Positions 53,156 to 62,560 of a stretch of DNA of 64,000 nucleotides are shown in pieces. The stretch lies in NCBI RefSeq assembly GCF_042685645.1, contig NZ_JBHUNX010000001.1:3596001-3660000 (forward strand). Direction: 5' to 3'. This stretch comes from Salininema proteolyticum. Lineage in GTDB: Bacteria > Actinomycetota > Actinomycetes > Mycobacteriales > Micromonosporaceae. How positions within the stretch are numbered: the stretch's first letter is position 1; each line of letters starts with the position of its first letter. Under the pieces are notes generated by a model that saw only the letters and a program-made list of their open reading frames with translations, made no database searches and was not told the origin of the DNA. The translations under genes and the position numbers were made by a program.

Positions 53156-56083
53156 ATGACCACCACGTACACCGCCGGAAGCCTGGTCACTACCAGGGGG
53201 CGCGACTGGATCGTGCTCCCCGAGTCCGAGGCGGACATGCTCGTCCTCCGCCCTTTGGGCGGCGGCGAAGCCCAGACCACGGCGGTCTTCCCGGACCTGG
53301 AGGCAGTCGAACCCGCGGAATTCTCACCACCCTCGTCCGACGATATCGGCGACGCGGTGTCGGCCGGCTTGCTCCGCACGGCGCTACAGATCGGATTCCA
53401 TTCGGCCGCAGGACCTTTCCGGTCGCTGGCGGGCCTGAACGTGGAACCCCGCGCCTATCAGCTGGTTCCTCTGCTCATGGCCCTGCGCGAGGACACCGTC
53501 CGCCTCCTCATCGGCGATGACGTCGGTATCGGCAAGACTGTGGAGGCGGGTCTGATAGCTAAGGAGCTCTTGACGGAGGGAAACGCCAAGCGTTTGTCCG
53601 TGCTCTGCTCCCCTGCACTGGCGGAGCAGTGGCAGCAGGAGTTGCGCACCAAGTTCAACATCAACGCCGAACTGGTCCTCCCCTCCACCATCAGTCGCCT
53701 CAACAAGACGCGGGTCATGGGTGAGTCCCTGTTCGAGAAGTATCCGCACACCGTCATCTCCACCGACTTCATCAAGTCCGACAGGCACTGGCGGTCGTTC
53801 CTCGATGAGGCTCCCGACCTCGTCATCGTCGACGAAGCCCACTCGTGCGTCACCTCCGACGAAAACACCTCGGTTCAGGCGCAGAAGCGCTACCGCCTCC
53901 TTGAGGCCCTGTCCAAGGACGAGAACCGCCACATGATCCTGCTGACGGCGACTCCCCACAGCGGCAAGGAAACCGGATTCCGCAACCTCGTCGGACTCCT
54001 CCGACCGCATCTGGCGGAGATCGACCTCGCCGGCCATAAGGGGCGCGAAGAGCTGGCCGAGTACTTTGTACAGCGTCGGCGCGAGGACATCCGCCGTTAC
54101 CTCGACCAGGACAACGAGTTCCCCGCGGATCGCGAGTTCAAACAGGCAGAGTATTCGATGACTCCTTCCTACAAGGAGTTCTTCGATGACGTCCTGGAGT
54201 ACGCGCGGGGCCGCTACCATGCCGCATCTGATTCCCTGGGGCGCCGCAAGACCTGGTGGGACGTCCTCGGTCTCCTGCGCGCCGTGGTCTCCTCGCCGGC
54301 GGCCGCCGGGCAAGCCCTGTCGACCCGCTCCGCCGTGTCCATCGCCGACAGCGAGTCCGAGGCCGACAAACTGGGCGAGCCCATCGCTCACGACTACCAG
54401 GACGGCGCCGTCGGCGACACCGACCAGACGCCGGGTGCGGTCGCCGCCGACGAAGGCGACCCCGAAGCCAATCGACTCATCGAGGCGGCAGTCTCCCTCA
54501 CCGGGCCTGACGGGGATGCGAAGCTCGCACGGCTCATCAAGGACCTCAAGAAGCTGATCAAGGCCGGTCACAAGCCCATCGTCTTCTGTCACTATGTGAG
54601 CACCGCGAGGTACGTCTACGAGCATGTCAAGGACGCGCTCGGCAAGAACACGGCCGTCGCCGAGATCGACGGCGTCCTCTCTCCACAGCAGCGTGTCGGT
54701 GCCATTGACAAGCTGGCCGACGAGGTCGAGGAAAACGGCGTGACGCCCGTCCTCATCGCCACCGACTGCCTCTCCGAAGGAGTCAACCTCCAGCAGTTGT
54801 TCGACGCCGTCGTCCACTACGACCTCGCGTGGAATCCGACTCGCCTCGACCAGCGCGAAGGGCGCGTCGACCGCTTCGGCCAGAAGACCGATATCGTCCG
54901 CGTCATCACCATGATCGGCGACAACGGCATGGACGGGAAGATCCTCGAAGTCCTCATCAACAAACACCGCCAGATCCGGAAGACCCTCGGCATCAATGTG
55001 CCCGTTCCCGACGAACAGTCGGCGACCGTCGGAAGCGCCGTTGCCGAATGGATCGTCCTGCGCGGCGAGGAACCAGAACAAGATACACTGTTCGACTTCG
55101 ACTCCTTCTCCGCCGACTGGGAGGCCCAGGCCCTCCAAGAGGACGCCCTCAAGAAGGCCAACGACTCCGACGACGCCGAGTGGCAGTCCACGCGCGAGCA
55201 GGAGAAGTCCTCCCGGGCGATCTACGCCGCCAGGCGTATCCACCCCGACGAGGTCCACGCGGAGGTGGGGGCCATCCGCGACAGCCTCGGGGACGCCCAT
55301 GACGTCAGCACGTTCCTCCATTCGTCGCTTGGCAATCTCAGCAACGGCAGCATCACTCTCGGCTCCAGCGGCGACTTCAAGGTCAACGCCTCCGAGCTGC
55401 CCGCCTCCTTGCGCGACGCGATGGGCGTGGCGCTCGGCCGCGACCTCGGCGGTTCGGACGACCACGTGTGGTTCCGTTCCAACCCCGCCGTGCCTCGTGG
55501 AGAGGCCGCCATCGTCCGCACCGATCCGGTCGTGAACGCCATCGGCGAGTACGTCCTCAACACCGCTCTCGATCCGGCGCTGTCGCTCGAACGGCGCCCC
55601 GCCCGCCGTGCGGGAGCCATCCGCACTGGCGACGTGGACACGCGGACGACGCTCTTCCTCGTCCGCTACCGCTTCAACATGACCCATCCGACCCGACACG
55701 GCGAGCGCCGCTCCTCGGTCGCCGAGGACGCCCGCCTCCTGGCCTTCCGAGGCGCGCCCTCGGCCCCGACATGGCTCAACTCTGACGAGGTCGACAAACT
55801 GCTCTTGGCGAAACCCGCCGCCAATATCGACCCCGCCATGCGCAAGCGCACCGTCGACCGCATTCTCCAGGGCCTGCCCGACTTGGACCCGGCCATATCC
55901 GAACTCGGCGACTCCCTCGCCGGTTCCATCGAGGACAGCTATGTGAAGATCCGGCACTCGGTTGACCGCAAGGCGCGCTCGGCCGGCACCCGCAGCGCCG
56001 TCGGCCTGTCCGTCACCCCGCAGAAGCCCGCCGATGTTCTCGGCCTCTACGTCTACCTTCCCGTTTCCGGAGGTGCCAAGTAA
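53156..56083 (+). CDS. SNF2/RapA-like helicase, DrmD-like
   Basis: A 975-residue SNF2-type ATPase. Motif I is GDDVGIGKTVEAG near 120-132, DEAH box in VIVDEAHSC near 224, LLTATPHSGK, and lobe 2 carries VFCHYVSTARYV, IATDCLSEGVNLQ and QREGRVDRFGQ. The C-terminal ~350 residues are outside the helicase and probably contact a partner. The layout matches DrmD of class 1 DISARM (also DpdE-like ATPases). The ATG comes 3 bp after the upstream stop, and the methyltransferase ATG follows its own stop directly (TAAATG), so translation is coupled. Confidence 0.88.
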   Translation: MTTTYTAGSLVTTRGRDWIVLPESEADMLVLRPLGGGEAQTTAVFPDLEAVEPAEFSPPSSDDIGDAVSAGLLRTALQIGFHSAAGPFRSLAGLNVEPRAYQLVPLLMALREDTVRLLIGDDVGIGKTVEAGLIAKELLTEGNAKRLSVLCSPALAEQWQQELRTKFNINAELVLPSTISRLNKTRVMGESLFEKYPHTVISTDFIKSDRHWRSFLDEAPDLVIVDEAHSCVTSDENTSVQAQKRYRLLEALSKDENRHMILLTATPHSGKETGFRNLVGLLRPHLAEIDLAGHKGREELAEYFVQRRREDIRRYLDQDNEFPADREFKQAEYSMTPSYKEFFDDVLEYARGRYHAASDSLGRRKTWWDVLGLLRAVVSSPAAAGQALSTRSAVSIADSESEADKLGEPIAHDYQDGAVGDTDQTPGAVAADEGDPEANRLIEAAVSLTGPDGDAKLARLIKDLKKLIKAGHKPIVFCHYVSTARYVYEHVKDALGKNTAVAEIDGVLSPQQRVGAIDKLADEVEENGVTPVLIATDCLSEGVNLQQLFDAVVHYDLAWNPTRLDQREGRVDRFGQKTDIVRVITMIGDNGMDGKILEVLINKHRQIRKTLGINVPVPDEQSATVGSAVAEWIVLRGEEPEQDTLFDFDSFSADWEAQALQEDALKKANDSDDAEWQSTREQEKSSRAIYAARRIHPDEVHAEVGAIRDSLGDAHDVSTFLHSSLGNLSNGSITLGSSGDFKVNASELPASLRDAMGVALGRDLGGSDDHVWFRSNPAVPRGEAAIVRTDPVVNAIGEYVLNTALDPALSLERRPARRAGAIRTGDVDTRTTLFLVRYRFNMTHPTRHGERRSSVAEDARLLAFRGAPSAPTWLNSDEVDKLLLAKPAANIDPAMRKRTVDRILQGLPDLDPAISELGDSLAGSIEDSYVKIRHSVDRKARSAGTRSAVGLSVTPQKPADVLGLYVYLPVSGGAK

Positions 56084-59000
56084 ATGTCCAGCTCACTCCC
56101 GTTCAGCTCCGTAACCACAGCTGGCGGTCTCCTTCCCGCCGACATTCTCCTGCGCGTCGCCACCGACCCGACCCTCAACGGCTGTAAGCCCGCCGACTAC
56201 GGTATTCCCGGAAAGCGGCGCACCGTCGAAGAGGAGGCCGAACGGCACTGGGATTACCTCAAGGGCCTCTGGGCCGACCTCCGCGACGAGTTGGGCGAGG
56301 ACAGCAACGACCCCAAGGGCTACACCAGGACCGACTGGATCGAACCGCTCTTCGAGGCGCTTGGCTTCGGTAGGCTCCAGGCTCCTTCCGGTGGTGGTAT
56401 CACCTCCGACGACGGCGAGGGCACCTTCCAAGTCACCTATCTCCACGGCCCCGTGCCGATCCATCTCGGTCCTTGGGACAAGGAGATCGACAAGCGAAAT
56501 GGTTCCGACTTCGCGCCCCACTCCGTCCTTCAGGAGACTCTCAACCGCACCGAGGCCTGCCTCTGGGGTGTCGTCACCAACGGGCGGCGCCTGCGGATCC
56601 TCCGCGATTCCACTGCCATCGCCGGCGCGTCCTACATCGAGTTCGACCTTGAGGCGATTTTCGACGGCGAACTCGTCTCCGATTTCATCCTGCTCTACCG
56701 CCTTCTGCACGTCTCCCGCTTCATGCCGAGGCCCGAGGACGCCGCGCCGTCCACGTGTTGGCTGGAGTCCTGGCGCACCACCGCCATCTCGGACGGCATC
56801 CGAGCCGTAAAACACCTGCGTGATTCGGTGAAGACGGCGCTCGAAGAACTCGGCACGGGATTCCTCCAACATCCTCACAACCAGGCCTTCCGAGCGAGCA
56901 TGGAAGCTACCCGCACCAAGTCGCTGCACAACGCGCTCCTGAGACTCGGATACCGGCTGCTGTTCCTGTTCGTGGCCGAGGATCGCGACGCGCTCCACGC
57001 CGCCGACGCCGATCCCGAGGCAGTCGAACGCTACCGGCGCTACTTCTCCACGGCACGCCTGCGCACCTACGCGCGCACGCGTCGAGGGGACACTTACCAC
57101 GACCTGTGGGAGCAGCTGCGGCTCGTATTCGACGCGCTGGGTACCGAGACGGGGCAACCGCGGCTTGCCCTCCCAGGCCTGGGCGGACTGTTCGACCGCG
57201 ACGAGACCGATGCCGTCCTCGGCGGCCTAAAGCTGGACAACGCACACTTGCTCAGGGCGATCCGCGCGCTCGCCGTCATCGACGACAAGTCCAGCGGTCA
57301 GCGCCGCGTCGTCGACTACAAACACCTCGGGGCAGAAGAGCTCGGCTCCGTCTACGAGTCCCTGCTGGAGTTGAAGCCTCAGCACAACCCAGGTGACCAC
57401 TCCTACCAGCTGATTGACGTCGTCGGCAACGACCGCAAGACCTCCGGCTCCTACTACACCCCGGCCAACCTCATTGAGAAGCTGCTGGACACCACGCTCG
57501 ACCCGGTGTTGGACGACGCCGAGAAACGGGGACACCAGGCTGCGGCCGCCAACAACCAGATCGATTCGGCGACCGCAGTCGAGCGGGCTCTGCTCGACAT
57601 CACCGTCTGCGACCCGGCGTGCGGTTCGGGTCACTTCCTCGTCGCCAGTGCCCGGCGAATCGCCAAGCGCCTGGCGGCTGTCCGCGAAGGCACGCCCGAG
57701 CCGACCCCCGCCGCTCTCCAGACCGCGCTGCGCGACGTCATCGGGCACAGCGTCTACGGCGTTGACCTCAACCCCATGGCCGTCGAACTGGCCAAGGTCG
57801 CGCTCTGGATGGAGTCCCTTGAACCGGGGAAGGCTCTGGGCTTCCTTGACTCCCACATCAAGGTCGGGAATACACTCTTGGGGACCTATCCCGCCCTGAT
57901 GGCGCAGGGTATCCCGAAGGACGCGTTCAAACCGATCACCGGCGACGACAAGGACTACGCGAAGGTCCTGAATGCTCGCCACAACAAGGAGGTCAAGAAT
58001 TCCGGAACGATGGCGCAAGAGCAGATGTACGGGTTCAGCGCCATCAGCGACATCATCTCCAACAGGAGTCTCGCGATCGGATACGACCGCATCCAGCGCC
58101 TCGATGACAACAATGTCGCTCAGGTGCGTGCGCAGAAGGCCGCGTATGAGGAGCTTCTCGGCTCCTCCGACTATCAGGACGCCAAGGCACTGGCGGATGT
58201 CTGGACGGCAGCGTTCTTCTGGCCCAAATCGGCGGAGAATGTGCAGGGAAGCGAGCCCACCGACGGCATCTATCGCGACCTTCAGAAGTTCGGTTTCGTC
58301 AATGAAACGAATCAAGAAACCCGGCGCGTTGCCTCCGGCATCGCCCGAGAAAACCGCTTCTTCCACTGGCACCTCGAGTTCCCACATGTATTCCGCGTAG
58401 AGGAGGACTCCACGAAGAACGACATGGCGACCGGCTGGTCTGGCGGATTCTCCGCCGTTGTCGGCAATCCACCGTGGGAACGGATCAAGCTGCAGGAAAA
58501 AGAATTCTTCGCCGGCCGCAACGAGAAGATTGCCAGCGCTTCTACCGCAGCCATTAGGAAGAAGAAGATCGCGGAGCTCGCTGAACACGAAGAGACTCGT
58601 CCTCTATTCGAGGAATGGGAGGCTGCACTCCGCCGGTCGGAAGGATCTAACCGCTTCACCCACACTTCGGGGCGCTTCCCACTCACTGGTGTCGGCGATG
58701 TGAACACTTACTCCATCTTCACCGAGACAGACCGCACCGTCACCTCGACATCGGGTAGAACTGGGGTCATCGTCCCTACCGGAATTGCCACCGACGACAC
58801 TACCAAAGCATTCTTCCGTGATCTGGTTGAGCAAAGCTCGCTCGCCGTATTGTATGACTTCGAGAATCGCAACAAAGTCTTCGAAGGCGTCGACTCTCGA
58901 ATGAAGTTCTGCATCCTGTCCATGGCAGGGCGATCCGTTGCTACTGACGCGGTCAGGTTCGCCTTCTTCCTCCTCGATCCAAGCGACATCGATGATGCCG

Positions 59001-60184
59001 ACCGTACATTCGAACTTGCTCCAGACGAAATCCTGCTTCTAAATCCGAACACCGGCACATGCCCCGTGTTCCGTTCGAGGCGCGATGCGGAGATCACCCT
59101 CGATATCTACCGCCAAGTCCCAATCCTCGTCAAGGAAGGCGATCCCAGCGGAAATCCGTGGCGCGTATCGTTCATGCGCATGTTCGACATGTCGAACGAC
59201 TCCGACCTCTTCCACACTCGCGAAGAACTGGAGCGCGATGGGTGGACCCTACACGGCAATGTCTTCACCAAGGGCAAGGACCGTATGCTGCCTCTTTACG
59301 AGGCGAAGATGCTCCACCACTTCGACCACCGCTGGGCCACGTATGTCTCCGACGATGAGACGCGAGACGTGACGACGGAGGAAAAGCAAGACCCGAACTT
59401 CACCGCCCTCCCTCGCTACTGGGTTGGCGAGCGCTTCAGTATCGAGAAGACCGTCCGGGGAAAGAAAGAAGTCAAGGTGGAGGGCGTCAAACCACGGCTA
59501 GAATCCCAAAACTGGGAAAAGGGCTGGATGCTGGGGTGGCGCCGAATTGCGCGTTCTACAGATGAACGTACTTTCATCAGCGGATTTATTCCTAGTTCGG
59601 CAATTCCTGATTCGACGTTCCTGATGCTTTCATCTGAGATTGACTTCAAGTACGTTCCTGCAATAATGAACTCTTTTGTGAATGACTTTGTTGCGAGGCA
59701 GAAACTTGGGGGAACAAACGTCAATTTCTTCACAACTGAACAGATTTCCATCCTTCCTCCGAGCCATATTCAGCCACATACAGAATTCTTGGCAAGCCGA
59801 CTTGTCGAACTCTCCTATACTGGCACAGAACTAAAGTCAGTGGGAAGAGAATTCAACAGCGATGGCGAACCGTTCATCTGGAATGACGATCGTAGGAAGA
59901 TCATTCGGTGCGAACTCGACGCCCTCATGTTCCACCTCTATGGCCGCAGCCGAGACGAGGTGGACTACATCATGGAAACGTTCCCGATCGTCCGAGAGAA
60001 GGACATCAAGTCCCACGGCTCCTACCGCACCAAGGAACTTGTCCTCAAGTACTACGATCGAATGGCGGAGGCTGGCATCGGCCCAGACAACCCGATCCAG
60101 GACGGGGTCAACTTCACCTCCGACTTGACCCCGCCTCCCGGACATGGGCCTCGCCACGGCGACGGTCCGCAGACGACCAGTTGA
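56084..60184 (+). CDS. Large N6-adenine DNA methyltransferase (DrmMI/PglX/Eco57I-like)
   Basis: A 1366-residue class I DNA methyltransferase. SAM motif I DPACGSGHF is near residue 508, the ALWMES helix with VYGVDLNPMAVELAKVA follows, and the catalytic motif IV NPPW is near 793. About 500 N-terminal residues include a type IIG-like helical domain but I saw no intact nuclease motif. The C-terminal third should be the target-recognition domain; its segment 59550-59880 is clearly lower in G+C than the rest. It is most like DrmMI of class 1 DISARM and PglX of BREX; methylation would mark self DNA. No other BREX genes are here. Confidence 0.9.
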   Translation: MSSSLPFSSVTTAGGLLPADILLRVATDPTLNGCKPADYGIPGKRRTVEEEAERHWDYLKGLWADLRDELGEDSNDPKGYTRTDWIEPLFEALGFGRLQAPSGGGITSDDGEGTFQVTYLHGPVPIHLGPWDKEIDKRNGSDFAPHSVLQETLNRTEACLWGVVTNGRRLRILRDSTAIAGASYIEFDLEAIFDGELVSDFILLYRLLHVSRFMPRPEDAAPSTCWLESWRTTAISDGIRAVKHLRDSVKTALEELGTGFLQHPHNQAFRASMEATRTKSLHNALLRLGYRLLFLFVAEDRDALHAADADPEAVERYRRYFSTARLRTYARTRRGDTYHDLWEQLRLVFDALGTETGQPRLALPGLGGLFDRDETDAVLGGLKLDNAHLLRAIRALAVIDDKSSGQRRVVDYKHLGAEELGSVYESLLELKPQHNPGDHSYQLIDVVGNDRKTSGSYYTPANLIEKLLDTTLDPVLDDAEKRGHQAAAANNQIDSATAVERALLDITVCDPACGSGHFLVASARRIAKRLAAVREGTPEPTPAALQTALRDVIGHSVYGVDLNPMAVELAKVALWMESLEPGKALGFLDSHIKVGNTLLGTYPALMAQGIPKDAFKPITGDDKDYAKVLNARHNKEVKNSGTMAQEQMYGFSAISDIISNRSLAIGYDRIQRLDDNNVAQVRAQKAAYEELLGSSDYQDAKALADVWTAAFFWPKSAENVQGSEPTDGIYRDLQKFGFVNETNQETRRVASGIARENRFFHWHLEFPHVFRVEEDSTKNDMATGWSGGFSAVVGNPPWERIKLQEKEFFAGRNEKIASASTAAIRKKKIAELAEHEETRPLFEEWEAALRRSEGSNRFTHTSGRFPLTGVGDVNTYSIFTETDRTVTSTSGRTGVIVPTGIATDDTTKAFFRDLVEQSSLAVLYDFENRNKVFEGVDSRMKFCILSMAGRSVATDAVRFAFFLLDPSDIDDADRTFELAPDEILLLNPNTGTCPVFRSRRDAEITLDIYRQVPILVKEGDPSGNPWRVSFMRMFDMSNDSDLFHTREELERDGWTLHGNVFTKGKDRMLPLYEAKMLHHFDHRWATYVSDDETRDVTTEEKQDPNFTALPRYWVGERFSIEKTVRGKKEVKVEGVKPRLESQNWEKGWMLGWRRIARSTDERTFISGFIPSSAIPDSTFLMLSSEIDFKYVPAIMNSFVNDFVARQKLGGTNVNFFTTEQISILPPSHIQPHTEFLASRLVELSYTGTELKSVGREFNSDGEPFIWNDDRRKIIRCELDALMFHLYGRSRDEVDYIMETFPIVREKDIKSHGSYRTKELVLKYYDRMAEAGIGPDNPIQDGVNFTSDLTPPPGHGPRHGDGPQTTS

Positions 60185-60203
60185 CCCCCGAAAAGGAGCT
60201 GCG

Positions 60204-61277
60204 ATGTCCAGAGAACGACTCGCCTTCATTGACGCCACGTCTATGCGGACAGCTCGACGTTGCCCGCTGTCCGAACTGGGAATCCACGAGCGACGGGACC
60301 TCCAGCGCTGGCTGATCGAGAACCCGACCCTCCTACCAGAGGACTTGCTCATCGTCACCGAGGAGTTCGCGGACTGGGAAGCGGCCGACGGCACTCGCGT
60401 TCGCGACAGGCTCGACCTACTCGCGCTTGATAAGGACGGCTACCCGGTCGTCATCGAACTCAAGCGCGGCGACGCACCGGCTCACACCCATCTCCAGGCG
60501 CTCGACTACGCCGCGATGGTCTCCCGCCTCACCGAGTCCGATTTCGCCGACCTCTACGCAAAGTTCCATGGGACCGAAGCGCGGCCCGTCAGCCAGGATG
60601 AGGCTTTCGACGCCATCGACTCGTATCTCGACATCAGCGAGCTAGACGCCGAACTCCTCCGCCAGCCCCGAGTCATGGTCGTCGCATCGGACTTCCCACC
60701 CCAGCTGACATCCGGTGTGGTCTGGCTCAACACCATGGGCATCGACTGCACGCTGATCCAGGTGAGCGCCTGGGTCTCAATGGATGGCGCCGGACCAGAC
60801 TCGGCACCGCAGAAGGCGATCACCTTCTCCAAACTCTATCCGACCGTGGAGGAGGAGACTCTGGTTGTCGAACCGGCGCGCCGCGCTCGGGAGGCTTCCG
60901 AACGGAAGGTCCAGAACAGCCGCAGCCGCAAGGTAGTCACCCGACTCTACGAAAACAGCATCATCCCGGAGGGCACCCGTTTCAAACTCGACCCGGTGCG
61001 GCCGGGATGGCGCGAACGGGCACGCGATTGGATGGAAGAGAATCCCGACCAGATCACGGCCACGTGGGTGCGCCATCAGAGCAAGCCGTTGAAATGGGAC
61101 GCCGATGGACAACTCTACTCGCCGACAGGGCTCGGAAAGAAGCTCTTGAAGCTGGCGTTCGGGGACGACGAGGAGATGGAGTCCCTCGCTGGGCCGCAAT
61201 ACTGGTTCAATGACGACGACAAGCCGCTGAACGAGATAGCGGACGAGACCGACCTGCCGGACGACCGGCGTTCGTAG
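60204..61277 (+). CDS. NucS/DUF91-like PD-(D/E)xK nuclease protein
   Basis: A 357-residue protein. Residues ~25-125 resemble the nuclease half of NucS/EndoMS: RDLQRWLIENPTLLPEDLL, then RLDLLALD and VVIELKRG, giving D...E-x-K, and LQALDYAAMVSRL (a conserved helix after the active site). The second half (about 190-357) is unassigned and may bind DNA or the methyltransferase complex. AAAAGGAG precedes the ATG, 19 bp after the methyltransferase stop, so it is the fourth operon gene. Such a gene is not part of canonical DISARM. Confidence 0.8.
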   Translation: MSRERLAFIDATSMRTARRCPLSELGIHERRDLQRWLIENPTLLPEDLLIVTEEFADWEAADGTRVRDRLDLLALDKDGYPVVIELKRGDAPAHTHLQALDYAAMVSRLTESDFADLYAKFHGTEARPVSQDEAFDAIDSYLDISELDAELLRQPRVMVVASDFPPQLTSGVVWLNTMGIDCTLIQVSAWVSMDGAGPDSAPQKAITFSKLYPTVEEETLVVEPARRAREASERKVQNSRSRKVVTRLYENSIIPEGTRFKLDPVRPGWRERARDWMEENPDQITATWVRHQSKPLKWDADGQLYSPTGLGKKLLKLAFGDDEEMESLAGPQYWFNDDDKPLNEIADETDLPDDRRS

Positions 61278-61321
61278 CGACAGGTCGGCCTCTCTTCCTC
61301 CAGTGTCGGACGGAGGAAGCC

Positions 61322-61630
61322 CTATCCGGATTCCTGCCGCAGGTACGGCCTTATGGCGATGATGAGCTTGTCGCCGAGATCGGCCTTCCAATTGGCCATG
61401 GACCGCGATTTCCTGTGCAGGTCATCGCTGTATAGAGTGATCATCGGCCACCTCAGCCCCCATCAGTTGACGACGGCGGCAGGCGGTCGCTCTTCAAGCG
61501 GCTTGTCAAGCCAGGACGGGACGAACAGGTAGACGGTGGCCGAGTCAGTATCGAGGCGCGCCTGGAATGTGTCGTCGTAGTGGAAGACCGTACCCATATC
61601 GACCGTTTCCGGTGGCATGTAAGCGATCAC
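61322..61630 (-). pseudogene. Family B copy 3, interrupted by an in-frame UGA
   Basis: From the GTG at 61630 (GGAAGGGG upstream) the frame reads YMPPETVDMG, FQARLDTDS, LEERPPAAVVN, then TGA at 61463-61465 (codon 56), and continues in the same frame, WGLRWPMITLYS, RSMANWKADLGDKL, to a TAG at 61322. It aligns without a gap from ERPP to the end with the copy at 46959-47255, and the UGA falls on the cysteine of the conserved N-C pair. Either a nonsense mutation, read-through, or (unlikely, unproven) selenocysteine. It overlaps family A as in the left cassette. Confidence 0.75.
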
Positions 61631-62108
61631 AGTATCCCCTTCCGTTCATCGCGTCAATGAAGCGCTGCGGAAGCTCACGCCCATGGACGGCGTGCTCGAC
61701 CAGTGCCCGGAAGTGCTGTTCGAGCCAGTACTTCGCGAGCGTACCGTCGGAGATGAGCGCATGGCGGGCGGAAGTACCGACCCACTCGACTCGCCCCGCA
61801 CCTCGCGGCGTCCAACCGAGAGAGGCAATTGGAGTTCTCCTACCGCCCGGTTCGACGGAGCTGACGGCGGCCGTCTGATGGCCCGAGTAGCAGACCTCGA
61901 AAGTGCGGGCGAGGTAATCGACTGATCCGAGTTTCGGTCCGTCGAAGCGGACGGGAAGTGTCCACTCAGTGTAGTGCCGCGGCGGCCGGGGAACGGGGCG
62001 ATGCTGGGGAGCAGGAGTGGTCACAGGCGCGGTGGCGAGCCGGGCTTGCGCGCTGTAGGCGAGAACGAGGCACGCAATGGCTCCGACGCTGAAGAGAAGT
62101 GTGGTCAT
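61545..62108 (-). CDS. Family A protein, right copy, membrane anchored
   Basis: A 187-residue protein: one N-terminal TM segment (LLFSVGAIACLVLAYSAQA, about 4-22), a proline-rich linker and a domain of ~125 residues shared with 46523-47083 (EWTLPVRFDGP, VEPGGRRTPIASLGWT, TSARHALISDG, ELPQRFIDAMNGRGY). Topology suggests the domain faces outside. No known family comes to mind. Its start overlaps the end of the 62105 gene by four bases (ATGA) and its end overlaps family B by 86 bp, so the three are one operon read toward the helicase operon. Confidence 0.7.
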   Translation of the reverse strand: MTTLLFSVGAIACLVLAYSAQARLATAPVTTPAPQHRPVPRPPRHYTEWTLPVRFDGPKLGSVDYLARTFEVCYSGHQTAAVSSVEPGGRRTPIASLGWTPRGAGRVEWVGTSARHALISDGTLAKYWLEQHFRALVEHAVHGRELPQRFIDAMNGRGYCDRLHATGNGRYGYGLPLRRHIPGAPRY

Positions 62109-62362
62109 CGGCGGCCCCCCTGACCGGGGATGTCGCGGCGGTACTCCTCCGCCACGCCGGCGGCGATCGCCTCGCGCCGAATGCGCTCGCGGTCGGCGGC
62201 GGGAATGATCCGGTCGTCGCAGAGGCGGATCCAGCCTTTGCCGAGATGGACAATACCGGCGAACTCGTGGTCGACCATGAGCCAGAGGATGTTGGCGGCG
62301 ATGCGGCGGACGGTGACGACCGTGAAGGCTCCCAGAGGGAGTGTCTTCAGTACTGTGGGCAT
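62105..62362 (-). CDS. Small protein upstream of family A (family C)
   Basis: An 85-residue protein of unknown function, hydrophobic at the N-terminus (LGAFTVVTVRRIAANILWLMV) and basic at the C-terminus. No motif recognised. First gene of the right cassette; the left cassette lacks it. Coupling by a 4-bp overlap with family A supports it being real. Confidence 0.6.
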   Translation of the reverse strand: MPTVLKTLPLGAFTVVTVRRIAANILWLMVDHEFAGIVHLGKGWIRLCDDRIIPAADRERIRREAIAAGVAEEYRRDIPGQGGRR

Positions 62363-62560
62363 GGAGAACCAGCCCTTTCTCCTGCGTATGAGCGCAGGGA
62401 AGTTTCAGGATGTGTGCAACGGGACGCGCTGGAAGCAGCGCGGGATGGACGCATGGGCGTGACGCGCCGTGTGCGATCGGAATGCGGCTGGAATCAAGCC
62501 GTGGACTGCACTAGGATCGGTAAGTGCAATGCCCTCCTTCGGGAGTGGGTTTGTGATCGG

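Noticed and set aside
47912..61277. Complete class 1 DISARM or complete BREX
   Set aside because: No phospholipase-D drmC, no separate drmA/drmB, and no brxA, brxB, brxC, pglZ or Lon-type genes were found, so neither full system can be claimed.
61420..61465. Selenoprotein call for the UGA-containing family B gene
   Set aside because: No convincing SECIS at the usual distance and no selenocysteine genes in the window; kept only as a test in the findings.
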